Source: Toxorhynchites rutilus septentrionalis (lineage: Eukaryota; Arthropoda; Insecta; Diptera; Culicidae). Taken from it: a stretch of DNA of 64,000 nucleotides. Both the position numbers and the translations under genes were made by a program. The stretch spans positions 110,454,661-110,518,660 of the forward strand of contig NC_073746.1 of NCBI RefSeq assembly GCF_029784135.1. Direction: 5' to 3'. Under the pieces are notes generated by a model. The model saw nothing but the letters and a program-made list of their open reading frames with translations. It was not told where the DNA came from and made no database searches. This document shows, piece by piece, positions 19,783 to 32,600 of this stretch; position 1 is the first letter of the stretch; each line of letters opens with the position of its first letter.

Positions 19783-22284
19783 TCTCCCCCTACTCAATGA
19801 GTTTTAAGGGAAACTTACAGAGTTTTCCCTAAAACTGGGTCGTGCGGGTTAATACTCCTATATCCTATATTTGTTTATTCACAACAAACAAAAACAATAT
19901 TGGCTTACTGTTTACATCACTTTTTTTTCTTTTAATTAAAACATTTATTAAAAACAGGAATATAGGAATTTATGGTTCTTTATATCAATTCATACAGTCG
20001 TTCCTCTTGTTCCTCAGATGCTCCCGTCTTCCGTTGTGACTCATCAATTGGTTGGTCTCTGATACTAGGTGTGGGTTGCTGCTTGTCTTCTTCCGCGTTG
20101 CGCAGTCTCATCCGTCTTTCTCCACCAGATACGTGTATTTGCAGTCCTTCCCTGAACATTCCAACGGCCCAATAGTTCAACCGACTCATAAAGTTTTATT
20201 TAATTTTTTTTCCGGTTGTAGTGTTTACGTTCATTTTATTCCATGTCACCATTTTTGCCCCATTGGGTTGCATCCTTTCCTTCTCCAGCTTTTTCTTCAA
20301 TCATACTGAAGTTTAGGTATATCGGCAGCAATCTCAGCTTTCAATATAATGTTATGTCATCTCTTCTAGTTCATCTTCGATCTTCATTTTAGTATCATGT
20401 GATTTCTGTTTATCTTCAACTCCAGATTTTTCGGCGATAAATAATCGTTATCGAGGTAGTTGTAATCTTATTGCGTCAACCTTTGCATTACCTCAATTAT
20501 GGAATTTAGTTGTATCACGTTCTTCGCAACTTTTATTCCAGATTTGTTAGAGCCAGATTGATCACTCCACGTTTCCAATACTCTCAAATGTTATTGTTGT
20601 TTTTTTCTCCATCATCCTACAGTACCCGACACCTTCGATCATTGACCTTCCGCATGACTCGTCATCCTCTTCCTTCCTGTGACTATCCGGCTGGGATGCC
20701 GAATCACTTCTCTCCTTTTCAGCGGTATGCTGAGTTTTGACCTTGACTCGCCTAACCATGTATCGCTCCTCGTCGACAATCCATCTCCATCGTTTCAGGG
20801 AGATCATTTTACACTTTTTTTTATTCTATTTTCATTTACCCCGTTTTTTTTAACATAATTTTTTTTAAACAATTTTTTTTCTAAAAATCGTTTCTTAATT
20901 AGAAAATATTCGTTCATTTTTAAACATTTTTTTTTATTTTCTAAATCGAACTTCAGTTCTGCTATTTAGTTTGCTCTTCTTCCCTAGTTTGGGTATTCCT
21001 CTTATATTTTTTTTCTAAAATGATATATTTGAATAGAATGTTCTCTTCCACACATGACCCTTGTATATTTATGTATTATTGTATTTTTTTCTGTATATTT
21101 CTGAGTTTAATCTATTTTTTTTTTAAATGATAAAACCATAAGTTATGATAAAACCATTGAAATAAAGCAAATTAAAATCATTAATCATAAAATAATGATG
21201 AATAAAATCATAAACTGAAAAAAAATCATAAAATCATAAAATCTTACAGGTGTGTGTGCCTGTGCCAAAAAAAATCTGTGGATAGTGCCTGTGCAGGTGT
21301 GTGTGCCTCCCCTTTTATTGACCAGGTTGAGGTTTCGGTTGTACGGTCTTCCTCTCCTTCCATTCTTGTATCTGTATCACTCTAGCGCGTTCATTCCGGG
21401 TCATGACTCCTTGTTCATTCTGTCGTTCCGCATTCGAATACCTGTAAATATACTCTGTGGAGAAAAAAACTCGCGAAACAAAAAAAACTCGGAAAAGAAA
21501 AGAAAAAAGAAATAAATTACTATTTTTTTCCGCAATTCTGCATAACATTACATCTTCAGTCCCCTTATTTTCCTCTCCTCTTTTCTGCTCTATTCTTCGA
21601 TTTTAATTATTCTTTGATATTTTTTCCATGTTCATGTATTTATTTATTTTTTTGTATTCCATTACTCTCATTCCTATTATATATTATTGTTTATCAAGTT
21701 TACCTTCGTTTTTCTCTTTTTTTCTCTTTCCATTTATTTTTGTACTCCCCAACAAATAGATTCTTCTTTTATTCATTTCCACCCCTGATTTTTTTTTCTT
21801 CATTTAGTATCATAACCCTTCATATTTTTTTTATATATTGCCTTGCTTTTCTCTTACAATCTTTTTTTTTATTTAATCGATTATTCTTCAATTTTTTCTT
21901 TATTATCTCTTACTTTTTCTTCTTTATTCTTCTTCTTTTTGTTTTTACTCTGTTTAATCGTTTGTTGTATTTCCCACTTTAGAATGAGTCCAGTGCCAGC
22001 TCTTCGGTTAACTCAAAAGTTAATTGCTAACGATTGGAGAACATATTTATTGTTATATCATTAGCTGTAGACTCAAAAGTTATTTGGCTTGTTATTTCCT
22101 TTTTTTTCTCTGCCATAATTTCCCCTCTTAATATTCCCTTAAGCTCTTCGGTTCATTCAAAATTGTTCTGCATAATAATGCCAAATTGATGAACGCATTA
22201 ATTGTTATAAAATAGCTGTCAAAAATTCATTTTGCCTTGTCCTCTTTTTTTGTTGTTAGTAAATACCTATTCGGTTTTTTTTTC
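19783..22284 (-). mobile_element. LTR-type element interior, A-rich, left part
   Basis: This is a strongly T-rich (+) stretch without recognisable gag, protease, RT or integrase. Minus-strand frames near 19980-20189 and 20562-20807 are charged (EEDKQQPTPSIRDQ; SQPDSHRKEEDDES) and may be decayed protein tails, but I do not recognise them. Long Phe/Leu-rich frames at 21614-22064 result from T tracts. The interior may be a non-autonomous (LARD-like) element. It is interrupted by NLTR-4. Confidence 0.45.
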
Positions 22285-22808
22285 CAAAATATATATTTTT
22301 ATCAAGGCTCATATGGCGTTAGCCTCACGGGGCCGGGAGTTCAATACTTTGACAATTTTTCTTATTATCTATGTTAGTAATATGTAACCGATTACTCGCG
22401 GTTGGCTCGAGGTTAGTATTACAAGTGTTTTCGTAATTCGGATGTTGCTGTCTCCAATACTCTGTACGTGTGCCCGACTCGGGATACTTCCTATTGGAAT
22501 GCAGCTGACCCTTGATCAGCAACGCCCCCCTAGTCTGTACCTCATATCTAGCGTGGTGCGTCTGCGACTGCGACGTGGTGCGACTCGAGGAATCCAGGAT
22601 AGAATGGTCACTAACCGGCGCAATCATCAGTTCATGTAGAGTTGTCATGAGCGGTACAACCTTTGGCTCTTGTTGAATCATCAGTGGACTGCACAACCTT
22701 TGGCCCGTGTATCTGTAAAGAGTGTGTATATGTATTGCCGCGACTAAGTAAAAGTTTATCGATCGGATAGGAGGGATATAAAACGGGGACACAACGAAGG
22801 AAACATCA

Positions 22809-25800
22809 TTAAACGTTGACATCGGCGTTCCTGAGGAACAGGTATAGATGAAGCAGAAGATCAGGATCACGGCTACCTAAGATATCCCGGACGGGGATCT
22901 CCGATTGTCTGCCTTGTGCTCTCAGTGCTCTAGAGAGCTGAGAGCGAGCAGCATGGAACCGGATACACGACCAGACAACATGCTCGATGTCGTGGTAGCC
23001 ATCGCCACAATCACAAAGATTGTTTGCTGCGAGCCCAATGCGATAGAGATGCGCGTTTAGGTTGTAGTGATTGGACATAAGCCGAGATACCACGCGAATG
23101 AAATCACGACCTACATTCAATCCCTTGAACCATGCACTCGTCGAGACCTTAGGGATAATCGTGTGTAACCAACGACCGAACTCATCTCCACTCCACATGC
23201 GCTGCCAACTTACGAGCGTGTACTGACGAGGAATGTGGAAAAATTCATTATAAGCAATTTGCCTTTCAAAAAGTGTGCCTTCTAAAGCGCCCACCTTAGC
23301 TAGCGAGTCCGCTTTCTCATTCCCCGGAATCGAGCAATGAGAGGGAACCCATGCTAAGGTAATCTTGAATAATTTTTCGACCAAAACACTCAATAGTTGT
23401 CTTATTCTTGTTAGGAAATAAGATGAGCATTTATCAACTTTCATTGAGCGGATTGCCTCTATTGAGCTGAGACTGTCTGAAAAAATAAAATAGTGGTCGA
23501 TGGGCAATGTTTCAATGATCCCCAGTGCGTAGTATATCGCACCCAGTTCAGCGACATACACGGAACAAGGATATTTGAGTTTGAAAGAGGCACTGGAATT
23601 TTCATTGAAGATGCCGAAGCCAGTGGACCCGTTTATGTATGAACCGTCAGTAAAGAACATTTTATCAGATCTAACTTTCCCATATTCTGCCGAAAATATC
23701 GGCGGAATATAATCGGAGCGTAGATGTTCTGGGATTCCATGGATTTTTTGTCGCATGGACAGATCAAAAATGACAGAGGAATTGCAAAAGTATGGGAAGC
23801 AAACTTGGTTGGAGATGCCTGGTGAAGGGTGCACGTCGTGGGTAAGGTACTCATGGTATAAAGACATAAAACTTGACTGAGGAATCAGTTGGAGTAGATT
23901 TTCGAAGTTATCAATCACCAATGGATTCATGATCTTGCAACGGATGAGAAATCTGTAGGATAATTCTGTGAACCGAAGAGTAAGCGGGGGTACTCCTGCC
24001 AAAACTTCGAGACTCATCGTATGTGTCGAATGCAAACACCCCATGGCTATACGCAGGCTACGATATTGTATTCTCTCCAGCTTGAGAATATGAATCCTGG
24101 CAGCTGATCGGAAGCAAAAACTGCCATATTCTAACACTGATAATATCGTTGTTTTATATAACTGAATGAGGTCTCCTGGATGGGCACCCCACCATGTTCC
24201 GGTTATTGTTTGGAGAAAATAGATTCTTTGCTGGCATTTCTGTTTCAAATACGCAATGTGTATTCCCCAGGTACATTTAGAGTCAAAATATTCTCCAAGG
24301 TATTTGAAAATCATCGAGTGCTTGATCGTTTTGCAGGATAGGTGAAGCTGGAATTGGGCGGGTTCGTGCTTCCTAGAAAAAACGACCATTTCAGTTTTCT
24401 CCGTAGAGAATTCGATACCCAGCTTGAGGGCCCACGTGAACAGATTGTTCAGGGTATCTTGCAACGACTTTTGCAGAACGACGGGATTAGTACCCGTGAT
24501 GGAAATAATTCCATCGTCTGCAAGTTGTCTCAGCGTGCAGTCTCTAGTTAGACAATCATCCATATCATTGACGTAAAAACTGTACAAGAGGGGGCTTAGG
24601 CAGGAGCCTTGTGGTAGGCCCATAAAACTGTAACGAGAAGATTTTGAGCTGCCATGAGAGAAAATCATGTGCTTTTCTGACAGTAAATTGTACAGGAAAT
24701 TATTCAGAATTGGTGAAAGTCCACGATTATGAAGTTTCTCTGAGAGAATTTCCATGGAAACTGAATCAAATGCCCCTTTGATATCGAGGAAAACGGAAGC
24801 CATTTGTTCTTTGCGAGCAAATGCGATTTGGATTTCAGAAGATAGCAGCGCCAGACAATCGTTCGTCCCTTTACCTCGGCGGAAGCCAAACTGCGTATTT
24901 GACAGCAAATTGTTCGCTTCAACCCACTTGTCCAAACGAAGTAGAATCATTTTCTCTAACAATTTACGAATACAGGATAACATTGCAATCGGCCTATACG
25001 AGTTGTGATCGCAAGCCGGCTTGTTGGGTTTTCGTATGGCTATCACTCTCACTTGCCTCCAGTCATGTGGGACAATATTCAGCTCCAGAAACTTGTTGAA
25101 CAAGTTCAGCAAACGCTGTTTTGTCAAGTCGGGAAGATTCTTCAACAAGTTGAATTTCATCTTGTCCGACCCCGGAGCTGAATTGTTACATGAGAGGAGG
25201 GAAATTGAGAATTTTACCATCGAAAAATTCTCATAGTCGCATTGGAGCGGAATGTCGCGTACGACGCTTTGTGCAGGAACGGAATCGGGACAAACCTTTC
25301 ATGCAAATTTGAAAATCCAACGGTCAGAGTATTCCTCACTTTCATTTGTATGGTTCCAGCCACGCATTCTCCTAGCCGTATTCCAAAGAGTGCTCATAGC
25401 GGTCTCCCTTGACAAACCATTGACGAACTTTCGCCAATATCCACGCTTTTTTGCTTTAATCAGACCTTTTAGTTTGGCTTCTAGAGCTTGGTACTTTCGA
25501 AACCATTCCACTAGTCCAGTTTTCCGGAATGTTTTGAAAGCGGATGATTTTTCAAGGTAGACCTTTGAACACTCCTTGTCCCACCAAAGTGATGGAGGAC
25601 GACGTCGGAAAGTGGTAGCAGGAACACGTTTCTTTTGAGCTTGAAGTGCGCTTTCGTAAATCAAACTCGATATAAAGTTATACTCTTCGAGTGGAGGAAG
25701 TTCATGCATTGAAACAAGTGCTTCAGATATTATTTCTGCAAATTTTCTCCAGTCAATATTTTTCGTGAGGTCATACGCAATATCGACTGACTCACGAGAA

Positions 25801-26490
25801 CCTGATTCATTGGCGATCGATAAAATTATTGGCAGGTGGTCACTACCGTGGGGATCTTGGATTACCTCCCACGTGCAATCCAGGGATAACGAAGAAGAGC
25901 AAAGTGATATGTCTAGCATACTTGCCCGTGCAGGGGGGGTTGGCTATTCTAGTTGCTTCCCCAGTATTCAAAACTGTCAATTTGAAGTTGTCGCACAGAT
26001 CATAAATCAATGTGGCACGGTTGTCATCGTAGAGTGAACCCCATGCTGTTCCATGGGAGTTGAGGTCACCTAAGATTAGCCGCGGCTCCGGCAGTGCCTC
26101 GATGATATCAAAATACTGATGGCGGCCAACCATAGTTCTTGGAGGAATAAATATCGAGGAAATGAAGAGGTCTTTGCCATTGATTTGTGTCTGGCAAGCG
26201 ACAACTTCAATGCCTGTCATCGATGGGAGAGTGACTCTATAGAAGGAATGACATTTTTTGATCCCCAATAGTACGCCACCAAACGAGTCATTTCGATCGA
26301 GGCGAATAATGTTGAAATCGTGGAAATTCAGTTCGTCGGCTGAAGAAAGCCATGTTTCACAGAGGGAAAATACATCACAGTTAGAACTATGAATTAAAAA
26401 TTTAAATTGATCTAGTTTAGGGATGATGCTTCTGCAATTCCACTGTATTACAGTGGTCAAATCCTTGACCTCTGGCACTGAATCAGGCAT
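22809..26490 (-). pseudogene. NLTR-4 ORF2, endonuclease-RT-RNase H (two breaks)
   Basis: The frame is equivalent to 1,227 codons. The endonuclease keeps QWNCRSI, CETWL, LGDLNSHGTAWG and GSDHLPI. The RT keeps SYRPIAML, FLDIKGAFDSV, GLPQGSCLSPLL and LADD. RNase H keeps FTDGSYING, AELGAI, SDSLSS and SHCSIPGNEKAD; the end is CDCG..HDIEHVVWSC. There are two lesions: a run of seven G on the plus strand (25933-25939) where six would keep the frame, and an in-frame TGA at 25301-25299, where NLTR-1 has Arg in FARKVCPDSVP. From 25220 to 22809 the frame is open for 803 codons, covering RT and RNase H. Confidence 0.92.
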
Positions 26491-27867
26491 CGAGGGAAAT
26501 GAACGCTGCTAAAAAACCACATTTTTCTTTCAAAAATGTTCTCACAATCGGGAGCAAACATAATACTATGCTTTTAAGAGGGTCATTTATATTTAAAGCA
26601 TTTAAAATATTGTCCACCAGGTCAGAAAGCGCAAGCAAGCCAGATTGTGGCTGTTGCCTCGACCGCGAAAAAGGAACAGACGTGTTTGGCTCTGCTCCGG
26701 GAAGTGCTGAGGACCCCTGGTGCGTAGAAGAACCGCTTAAACCAGGAGGTACTTGCTTCGGTCTATTCTCAGCACGTTCGATACGAGGTTTCATTCCAAT
26801 TTGGGAAGTTTCGGTCTTCTTTCTGGGGAGTGATGGAAAAGAAGTAATTTTTCTTTTCCTAATGGCACCCTGCGATGTACCGGAACTTCCTGCATTGGGA
26901 GCGTCAGCAACAGGCTCGTCGTTCTGCAGAATGGAGTAGGGATTGTCCTGAGTCGTTGAAGCGGAACTCTTAAGCATTTCTGCATAAGTCCGCTTGGAAC
27001 GTTCCTTTAAGGAACGCTTGAGTTTTTCTCCTCGTTGTATGTACACCGGGCATTGAGAAAGATCATGTCGCAATGAAGACACTTGCGCTCTTTTGCGCAA
27101 GAAGTCCCATCATGACTCTCTCCACAATCTGCGCAACGTTGTTTATTGCAACAATAGGCGGCCGTGTGGCCGAGTTGCATGCATTTGTTGCATTTCATTA
27201 CCCGGGGTACAAACAACCGAACAGGTAAACGAAGTGCACCTATTGCAACGTAGTTTGGAAGAGCGGAACCCTCAAATGTCACACGAAAAGAGTTTGTCCG
27301 ATTGAGAACTCGTTTGTCATTTTTAAGTGACACAGACTTCAGTCGATCGCATTCAAGAATCTTCACACTTTTAAGTGAGGAGTTCTTGAAGCGACCGACA
27401 CCATCGAGTATCTCTTTTCGAGTCAAACCCTTTTCGTTTATTACACCGTCTATTTCAACGTTGCAACAGGGTACGTATACGCGATACTCAATCGCAAAGA
27501 GATCACAGCGCGTTATTGCATTCGCTTGGGTCCTGCAAGAGACGACAACTCGTAATTTGTCTGGCCCCATCCGAGTAATTTCAGTAACTTTGGAAAATTT
27601 CTGCGTTAGTTCTTTTGAGATGCGAATGACATTAAGAGGTTTTGATTTTCGTCTAAAGTATACAATGAATGGACCTTTGAATCCCTCCGGGTATTCCTTT
27701 AGACGAAAATCATGTTTTTCATCAATTTCCTCATCTTCAGAACTTTCTACTTCATACACAGAATTTTCCTCCTCAACGTCTGCTTCATCCTCCTGCTCTT
27801 CAGGAGGTGGGTCAGCATCAGAAACATTCAATGACGTGGAGGGGGGATCCTCCCCGCCCTCCGCCAT
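26483..27867 (-). pseudogene. NLTR-4 ORF1, gag-like protein (frameshifted)
   Basis: It starts MAEGGEDPPSTSLNVSD, with an acidic N-terminus. The core (PFIVYFRRKSKPLNVIRISK) aligns with NLTR-1 ORF1. Knuckles CNKCMQLGHTAAYC and CADCGESHDGTSC are intact. The third begins CLHC, but a short deletion at about 27060-27070 breaks the frame before HDLSQC. The frame then reads LKRSLKERSKRTYAEML to the stop at 26483-26485. The stop overlaps the ORF2 start (ATGCCTGA on the minus strand, 26490-26483). Confidence 0.9.
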
Positions 27868-28285
27868 AATAACAAATTAGTCACCTGTTCGATGTGAACA
27901 GTATAGAATAATAATAAAAAATAGAAAAAAATAAATGAGTAAATAAATTATATTTGTATTCAAGGTATATATAAATTATATTTATTTCAATTTTTTATTG
28001 TATAAATTCAAAAATGAAAAAAAGTTTCTACAAAAGTTCAACGGTAATGTAAGAAAATTGTACACCCCTAATGCCAACGCTTGCCGATTTGGTAAATACA
28101 ATGTTGGACAATGGTGTAAATCGTACACAGGAGGTTGAGGGAATGATAAATGGAACAATAGAAAAATAAACTCCTACTTGCCGCTGCTGTGTAGCGTGTG
28201 ATGAATGTGTGTTGATCTGAACTGGATCCTCAGCGTCTCGATCGTGCACCATTTTTTATTGAGCTCGCTTCACTCGCAAGCGCTG

Positions 28286-29473
28286 ATGAAAAAAGCACAA
28301 TATAAATCTGCGTGAAAAAAAACACCGTTATCGGATCGATTCTCAAACTTATTATTCGGTTGTATGCTTTTCTTTTCTTGACCTTTTGCTTTTCAGTTTT
28401 ATACATCTCCCTTTGTCTTTTATCGTTTTCTCTTCAAACATTTTAATACTTTGTATTCATCTTTATATCCTTCTTTTATTTGTTTTCTTAAAATCTCTTA
28501 TTATATGATTTCTATACCCATTTTCCCTTCCTTTCTTTTCTCTTTTTCCTTTGAGTCTTCCATCTCAATGCAGAAAAACATTGTTTCATTTTTTTTTGAC
28601 TTTACTATTTTTTGCATATTCAGTTCGTTATTCGTGCTTTTTTTTTTGTTAATCTCTTTGTATTTCAATACTCTCCTTAATTTTCTTTTCATTATAATTT
28701 TTTTGTTCCCTTACAAAAAAATGTTTCATTTGTTTTTTAATGTTTTATCATCAACATTTTGATACTTAATTTTTTTTTCTTTTATTTTGGATTACACATT
28801 TCTAGTTGCTATGAACTAGTATGCAACTATTGAATTTAAGTGTTGTTAGAATCCCACATTTATAAATTCTTGTTATTTTTCATTTGTCATTTATCTTCTT
28901 CTGTATAAGCTCGACTTGTCACAAAAAAAAACGAAAATTTAGGTTATTTTTTTTTGTACAAAATATCGTAAAAAATGTAGTTTCAGTTACTGTTCTTTAT
29001 TTCCGGTTGTAATCAAAAATTAAATTCCTTCAACTCTGTAATCCCCCAATTCTAAATGGGAACAAAAAATGGTCATATCTCCTTAAAGCTTCCCCAAAAG
29101 TCTTATCGATCATTATTGATGAGCTTTCACAGCTTCATTAAAATTTTCCTTGGTACAATATGTTTATTTTCATCATTCTTGCTGAATATATCTCCCTCTC
29201 ATCAATTCTTCAATTTTTAATCTTTCAAAAGAAAGATTAAAAGAATACTTTTAATCTTTAATCTTTCATCTTCTTCAATATTTAGTTTTCTTTATTTATA
29301 TCTTTATGTTGGAGGTAAATTCATCTTCCATGATTCTTCTTCGCTTTCGTAGCGCTACTTCGTTTTATTTTTCTTTATCATTCGTCAATATCATCTTCAT
29401 TTTGTTTTATTTAATTAATTGCTATCATCGGTATATCCCACATTTTCCACAGAAATTAAATAAGGGCGCTACA
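28286..29473 (-). mobile_element. LTR-type element interior, right part and 5' terminus
   Basis: T-rich (+) sequence resumes beyond NLTR-4. At 29452-29473 the 22-mer GAAATTAAATAAGGGCGCTACA repeats the terminus at 19761-19782. On the minus strand this is TGTAGCGCCC..., the start of an LTR, but similarity stops after about 22 bp, so the 5' LTR is nearly all missing or very different. No proteins. A local tract of AATCTTT-like repeats occurs at 29216-29280. Confidence 0.45.
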
Positions 29474-29625
29474 GGGGTATTTTTCAAGTTACCGTTAACG
29501 CGTTTCTATATCCTTCGTACAGTGTGTATTTCTTGCGATGCTAAGTACTGTTGTATAACCTCTTCATCTTGTTCAATGGAATCTGGGTCATATACTACAC
29601 CTTGAACAGTGTTGAGTGTTGCACA
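29474..29625 (-). pseudogene. NLTR-3 ORF1 fragment beyond the LTR-type insert
   Basis: The minus strand encodes VQGVVYDPDSIEQDEEVIQQ, then EIHTVRRI, a stop, and KRVNGNLKNTP. This is the pattern found before the zinc knuckles in ORF1 of I-like LINEs. It ends exactly at the LTR-like terminus (29473/29474). It is most simply the upstream part of the same ORF1 found at 18621-19440, although the knuckle region between the two is missing. Confidence 0.55.
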
Positions 29626-29629
29626 CCCA

Positions 29630-32600
29630 ACCCATTGCTAGAAATGGGGAATCAATCATATTCATTCAATTTATTTATATTGATTCGCTTCATTCTGCAC
29701 CCCTAAAATCCCCTAAATTTGAAGTTTTGTGTCTCGGCTAGATTAAATACCGCATCACTAAAATAGCTATAACTCGGTAAATAATGGGATTTTCGAAAAG
29801 TCCTTTTTAGGGTATATTCTTGAATGCCTAAACTTCAGAAGTATGAAATATTATTTATGCCGATCTCCATTATGAAAATCATGTCGATGAATGATTCAAT
29901 GATTCAGCTGTTTCAATATTACCTTGTAAAATGTTCCAGATACTTGATTTTAGATTAGAGGAAAACCAGATAGAATAAGAAATTTCATTAAATTAAGAAA
30001 GTCATTGCAACACAGAGATGTCCGATGTGAATGTCTTCCCTTTGAAGACTTTTGACTTACTATGAAGACGCGTAATCTTGGGAAGACATTTTAAAATTTT
30101 CTAAGACAATGACAAACTTTGCGAGAATTGCGTGAAATTCCTTTAAAGTCATCTTTATTTCTAAACCAAAACGTGCTATTTTGTTAATCAATCGATATTA
30201 AGTTTCGCATAATTGAGCACTGGGAAACATGAAGATAAGTTTCAATCTCAGTCTGAACATAAGTGAATTTCATCGTAATGCACAAATCGGGCTGTGCAAT
30301 TGATGAAAGAAAAAAAAACCCTTTGTGCATGGGTTCAATGAAGGGAAGGTGAATGTCATCCTTCCGTCATCTAATTATAAAGAAATCAGTGTACACACAC
30401 AGTGCATTTTAATTATTATCGTAACGAAGGGCGTCCAATTGGGGCACCCTTCGGCCTAATGGTTTTTCGAATCGGAAGCATTTGCCGCCGATGCGATATT
30501 TGAGCTTTTCTTTGAAACAATATGAGAAATAAGAATAAGCATTTTGCGCGCGCAATTGGCCAACAGCATCGAATGGCGCAATCGATACTCGACACCATTA
30601 CGAAAAGGTAATGATTTGATGATTGGCAACAAACGGATGGCGAGATGGCGGCTCATCTGCCTGAGTAGCAGCCAAGCAAGCAAGCAAGTGGTGGGTTGGG
30701 TAAGGCTGATACGGTTCTTCTGCTTCTTTGGTCTACCGCACTCATCCATACCTGACAGAGAGGCACACAGGAAAGTGATATGAGCTTTACTTTTTGCAAT
30801 TGTTGTATAATTGTCGTAATGCATTGGAATACAAAGTGTAACAGTCGGAGACCGGTGTTTACCGGTGGCATTTCGATTGTGGCGATATTTCAACACAAGC
30901 AGCGTTGGGCGGTGGCAAGAGTTACTTTGTTTCCTGAAGTTTTCACGCGCAGTTTGCCAGCTGGCTTAATCCAATCGGCTCCGGTTAAGCGTGGGCCAGC
31001 GAGCTTGGTGATTAGAAAAAATACGTCTCTCTCCATCGGGGAACCAATTTGTTGCACTAGGGATAATCTCAGCGCCAACAGGCAGGTTACCTCCAAACGG
31101 AATTGATGTCAATTCAGAGAAAAACGAATCGGAGCCTACCCATGGTATGCCGGCTTATGGGATGGCAACTTGTTATTTGATCTGATTGGTAGATGAAATA
31201 GTGCTGCAACTATCCGGTGTAGCTTGTGTCTTCGGATAAGTTGATATCGTTGTTGTGATGGCAAGTAGGAGTTGTGGATGGAAATTGAAATTAGCGAAGC
31301 AGGTGGTTAATCAATGTACAGAAATTGTAATTGAGCAAACATTGTAACCAAATATTTTGGATAAACACAGGTTAAAAACGTGCTCATTTTATGCTTGAGA
31401 CACTTTTTAAGGGTAGTGTTCCAACATGATGGAGTCCAATGTCAAATCATTCAAATCAATGATTCATTTTCTAGCGCCGTTATTTAAATGTGAAATGAAA
31501 ATGTTCGAAATGTGATGCCTTCCGGGATAAAAGGTTAGTTTTCAATGTGTGACTCTTCCAGAAAACGCCTTAATCTGTAGAAAGTGGCCAAAAAACGAAA
31601 GTGCAAAAATACTAACTATATTAAATATTAACTTTACAATATATTTAATTTATAGGCGGCCCGAACTCACCTGCTCATCCTTTGAACGATTTATTCCATA
31701 GACCAATTCCACGCCAAATTGGTCGAAAAACAATCGATTTCGATTCGATTACTCAAGATTTATCGAAAAATTGTACAAAAATGGTAGTTAACCAAAATTG
31801 AATTTTCATTATTATATGATAAATTTCAATTCCAACTGATTGCTTAAAAGAGCTCTTCCACAATCATTGACTTTTTTCAAACTCAATCGCACATTCAAAT
31901 TCAGCCAACACAAATGAAAATCGTGCCTTTTTGGTGTCATACACTGTTGATTTTATTTCGAATAAGGTACTATTTCCATTTCAACATGGATACTATAATA
32001 CGCGTCCGGACCCACCTTGGTCGCGCGGTTCATGCTATGGCACAACCCAACCGTTCTAAAATCTAACCCAATGAGCAGCAGAGAGGGTTATGGCAAAAGA
32101 AGGAAACACAGCCAATTCTGCCAACTCATTCGCCATATAATTGTTGTTCGCGTGGAATTGATTTTGCGAGTAACCTCTGCGAGTTTACGACTTCAACGGT
32201 TCTAATTCAATAACAATTACAATAAACGTGATTAGCGAGGCGCGCCTAGTTAGAAATAAATTTTAAAAAAACTAGATCTGGAATAATTGAAACTAATAGA
32301 TTTCACTGGCCGTGACCTTTCCGCTGGGTTGTCTAACCGATTGAATACCAGCTGTCGGTTTGGTTGATTGATTTTCTGTGGCATGTTAACCCATAACAAT
32401 ATAGGAGAGACACGCCTAGGCCGAATTAGGAAAATGTCCTCACGTGTGTACCTGCGCGAATGCAATTCCGATGCATGTTCCGATTGTTCGTTCCAAATAA
32501 CGATAATGCGATTGATGCAAAAAAGGTAGCACCCACTTACCAACGCGCTCTTAATTACCTTTAGTTTCAATAGATTGTATCGAGCCCTGAGTATTGTAAC

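Larger units (their letters stand above)
22285..28285 (-). mobile_element. NLTR-4: near full-length I/Loner-group LINE
   Basis: It is a relative of NLTR-1 with the same order of domains, ORF2 of equal length, and the same 8-nt ORF overlap. The 5' end is placed near 28285, where the minus strand reads TCAGCGCTTGCGAG, like the TCAGCTCGCGCAG start of NLTR-1. The 3' end is near 22285, after a 5-bp stem (AGGCT 22305-22309 with AGCCT 22321-22325). I could not define target duplications. It sits in the A-rich interior of the LTR-type element. Confidence 0.85.

Noticed and set aside
21614..22064. Long Phe/Leu-rich frames resembling membrane proteins
   Set aside because: They follow T-rich low-complexity DNA inside the LTR-type element; composition alone explains the hydrophobic residues.
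28451..28762. Hydrophobic frame like a small membrane protein
   Set aside because: Same T-rich context as above, no motif and no conserved partner.
30416..31106. Overlapping frames on both strands as a possible host gene
   Set aside because: Frames overlap each other with no domain, and no consistent exon structure could be built.
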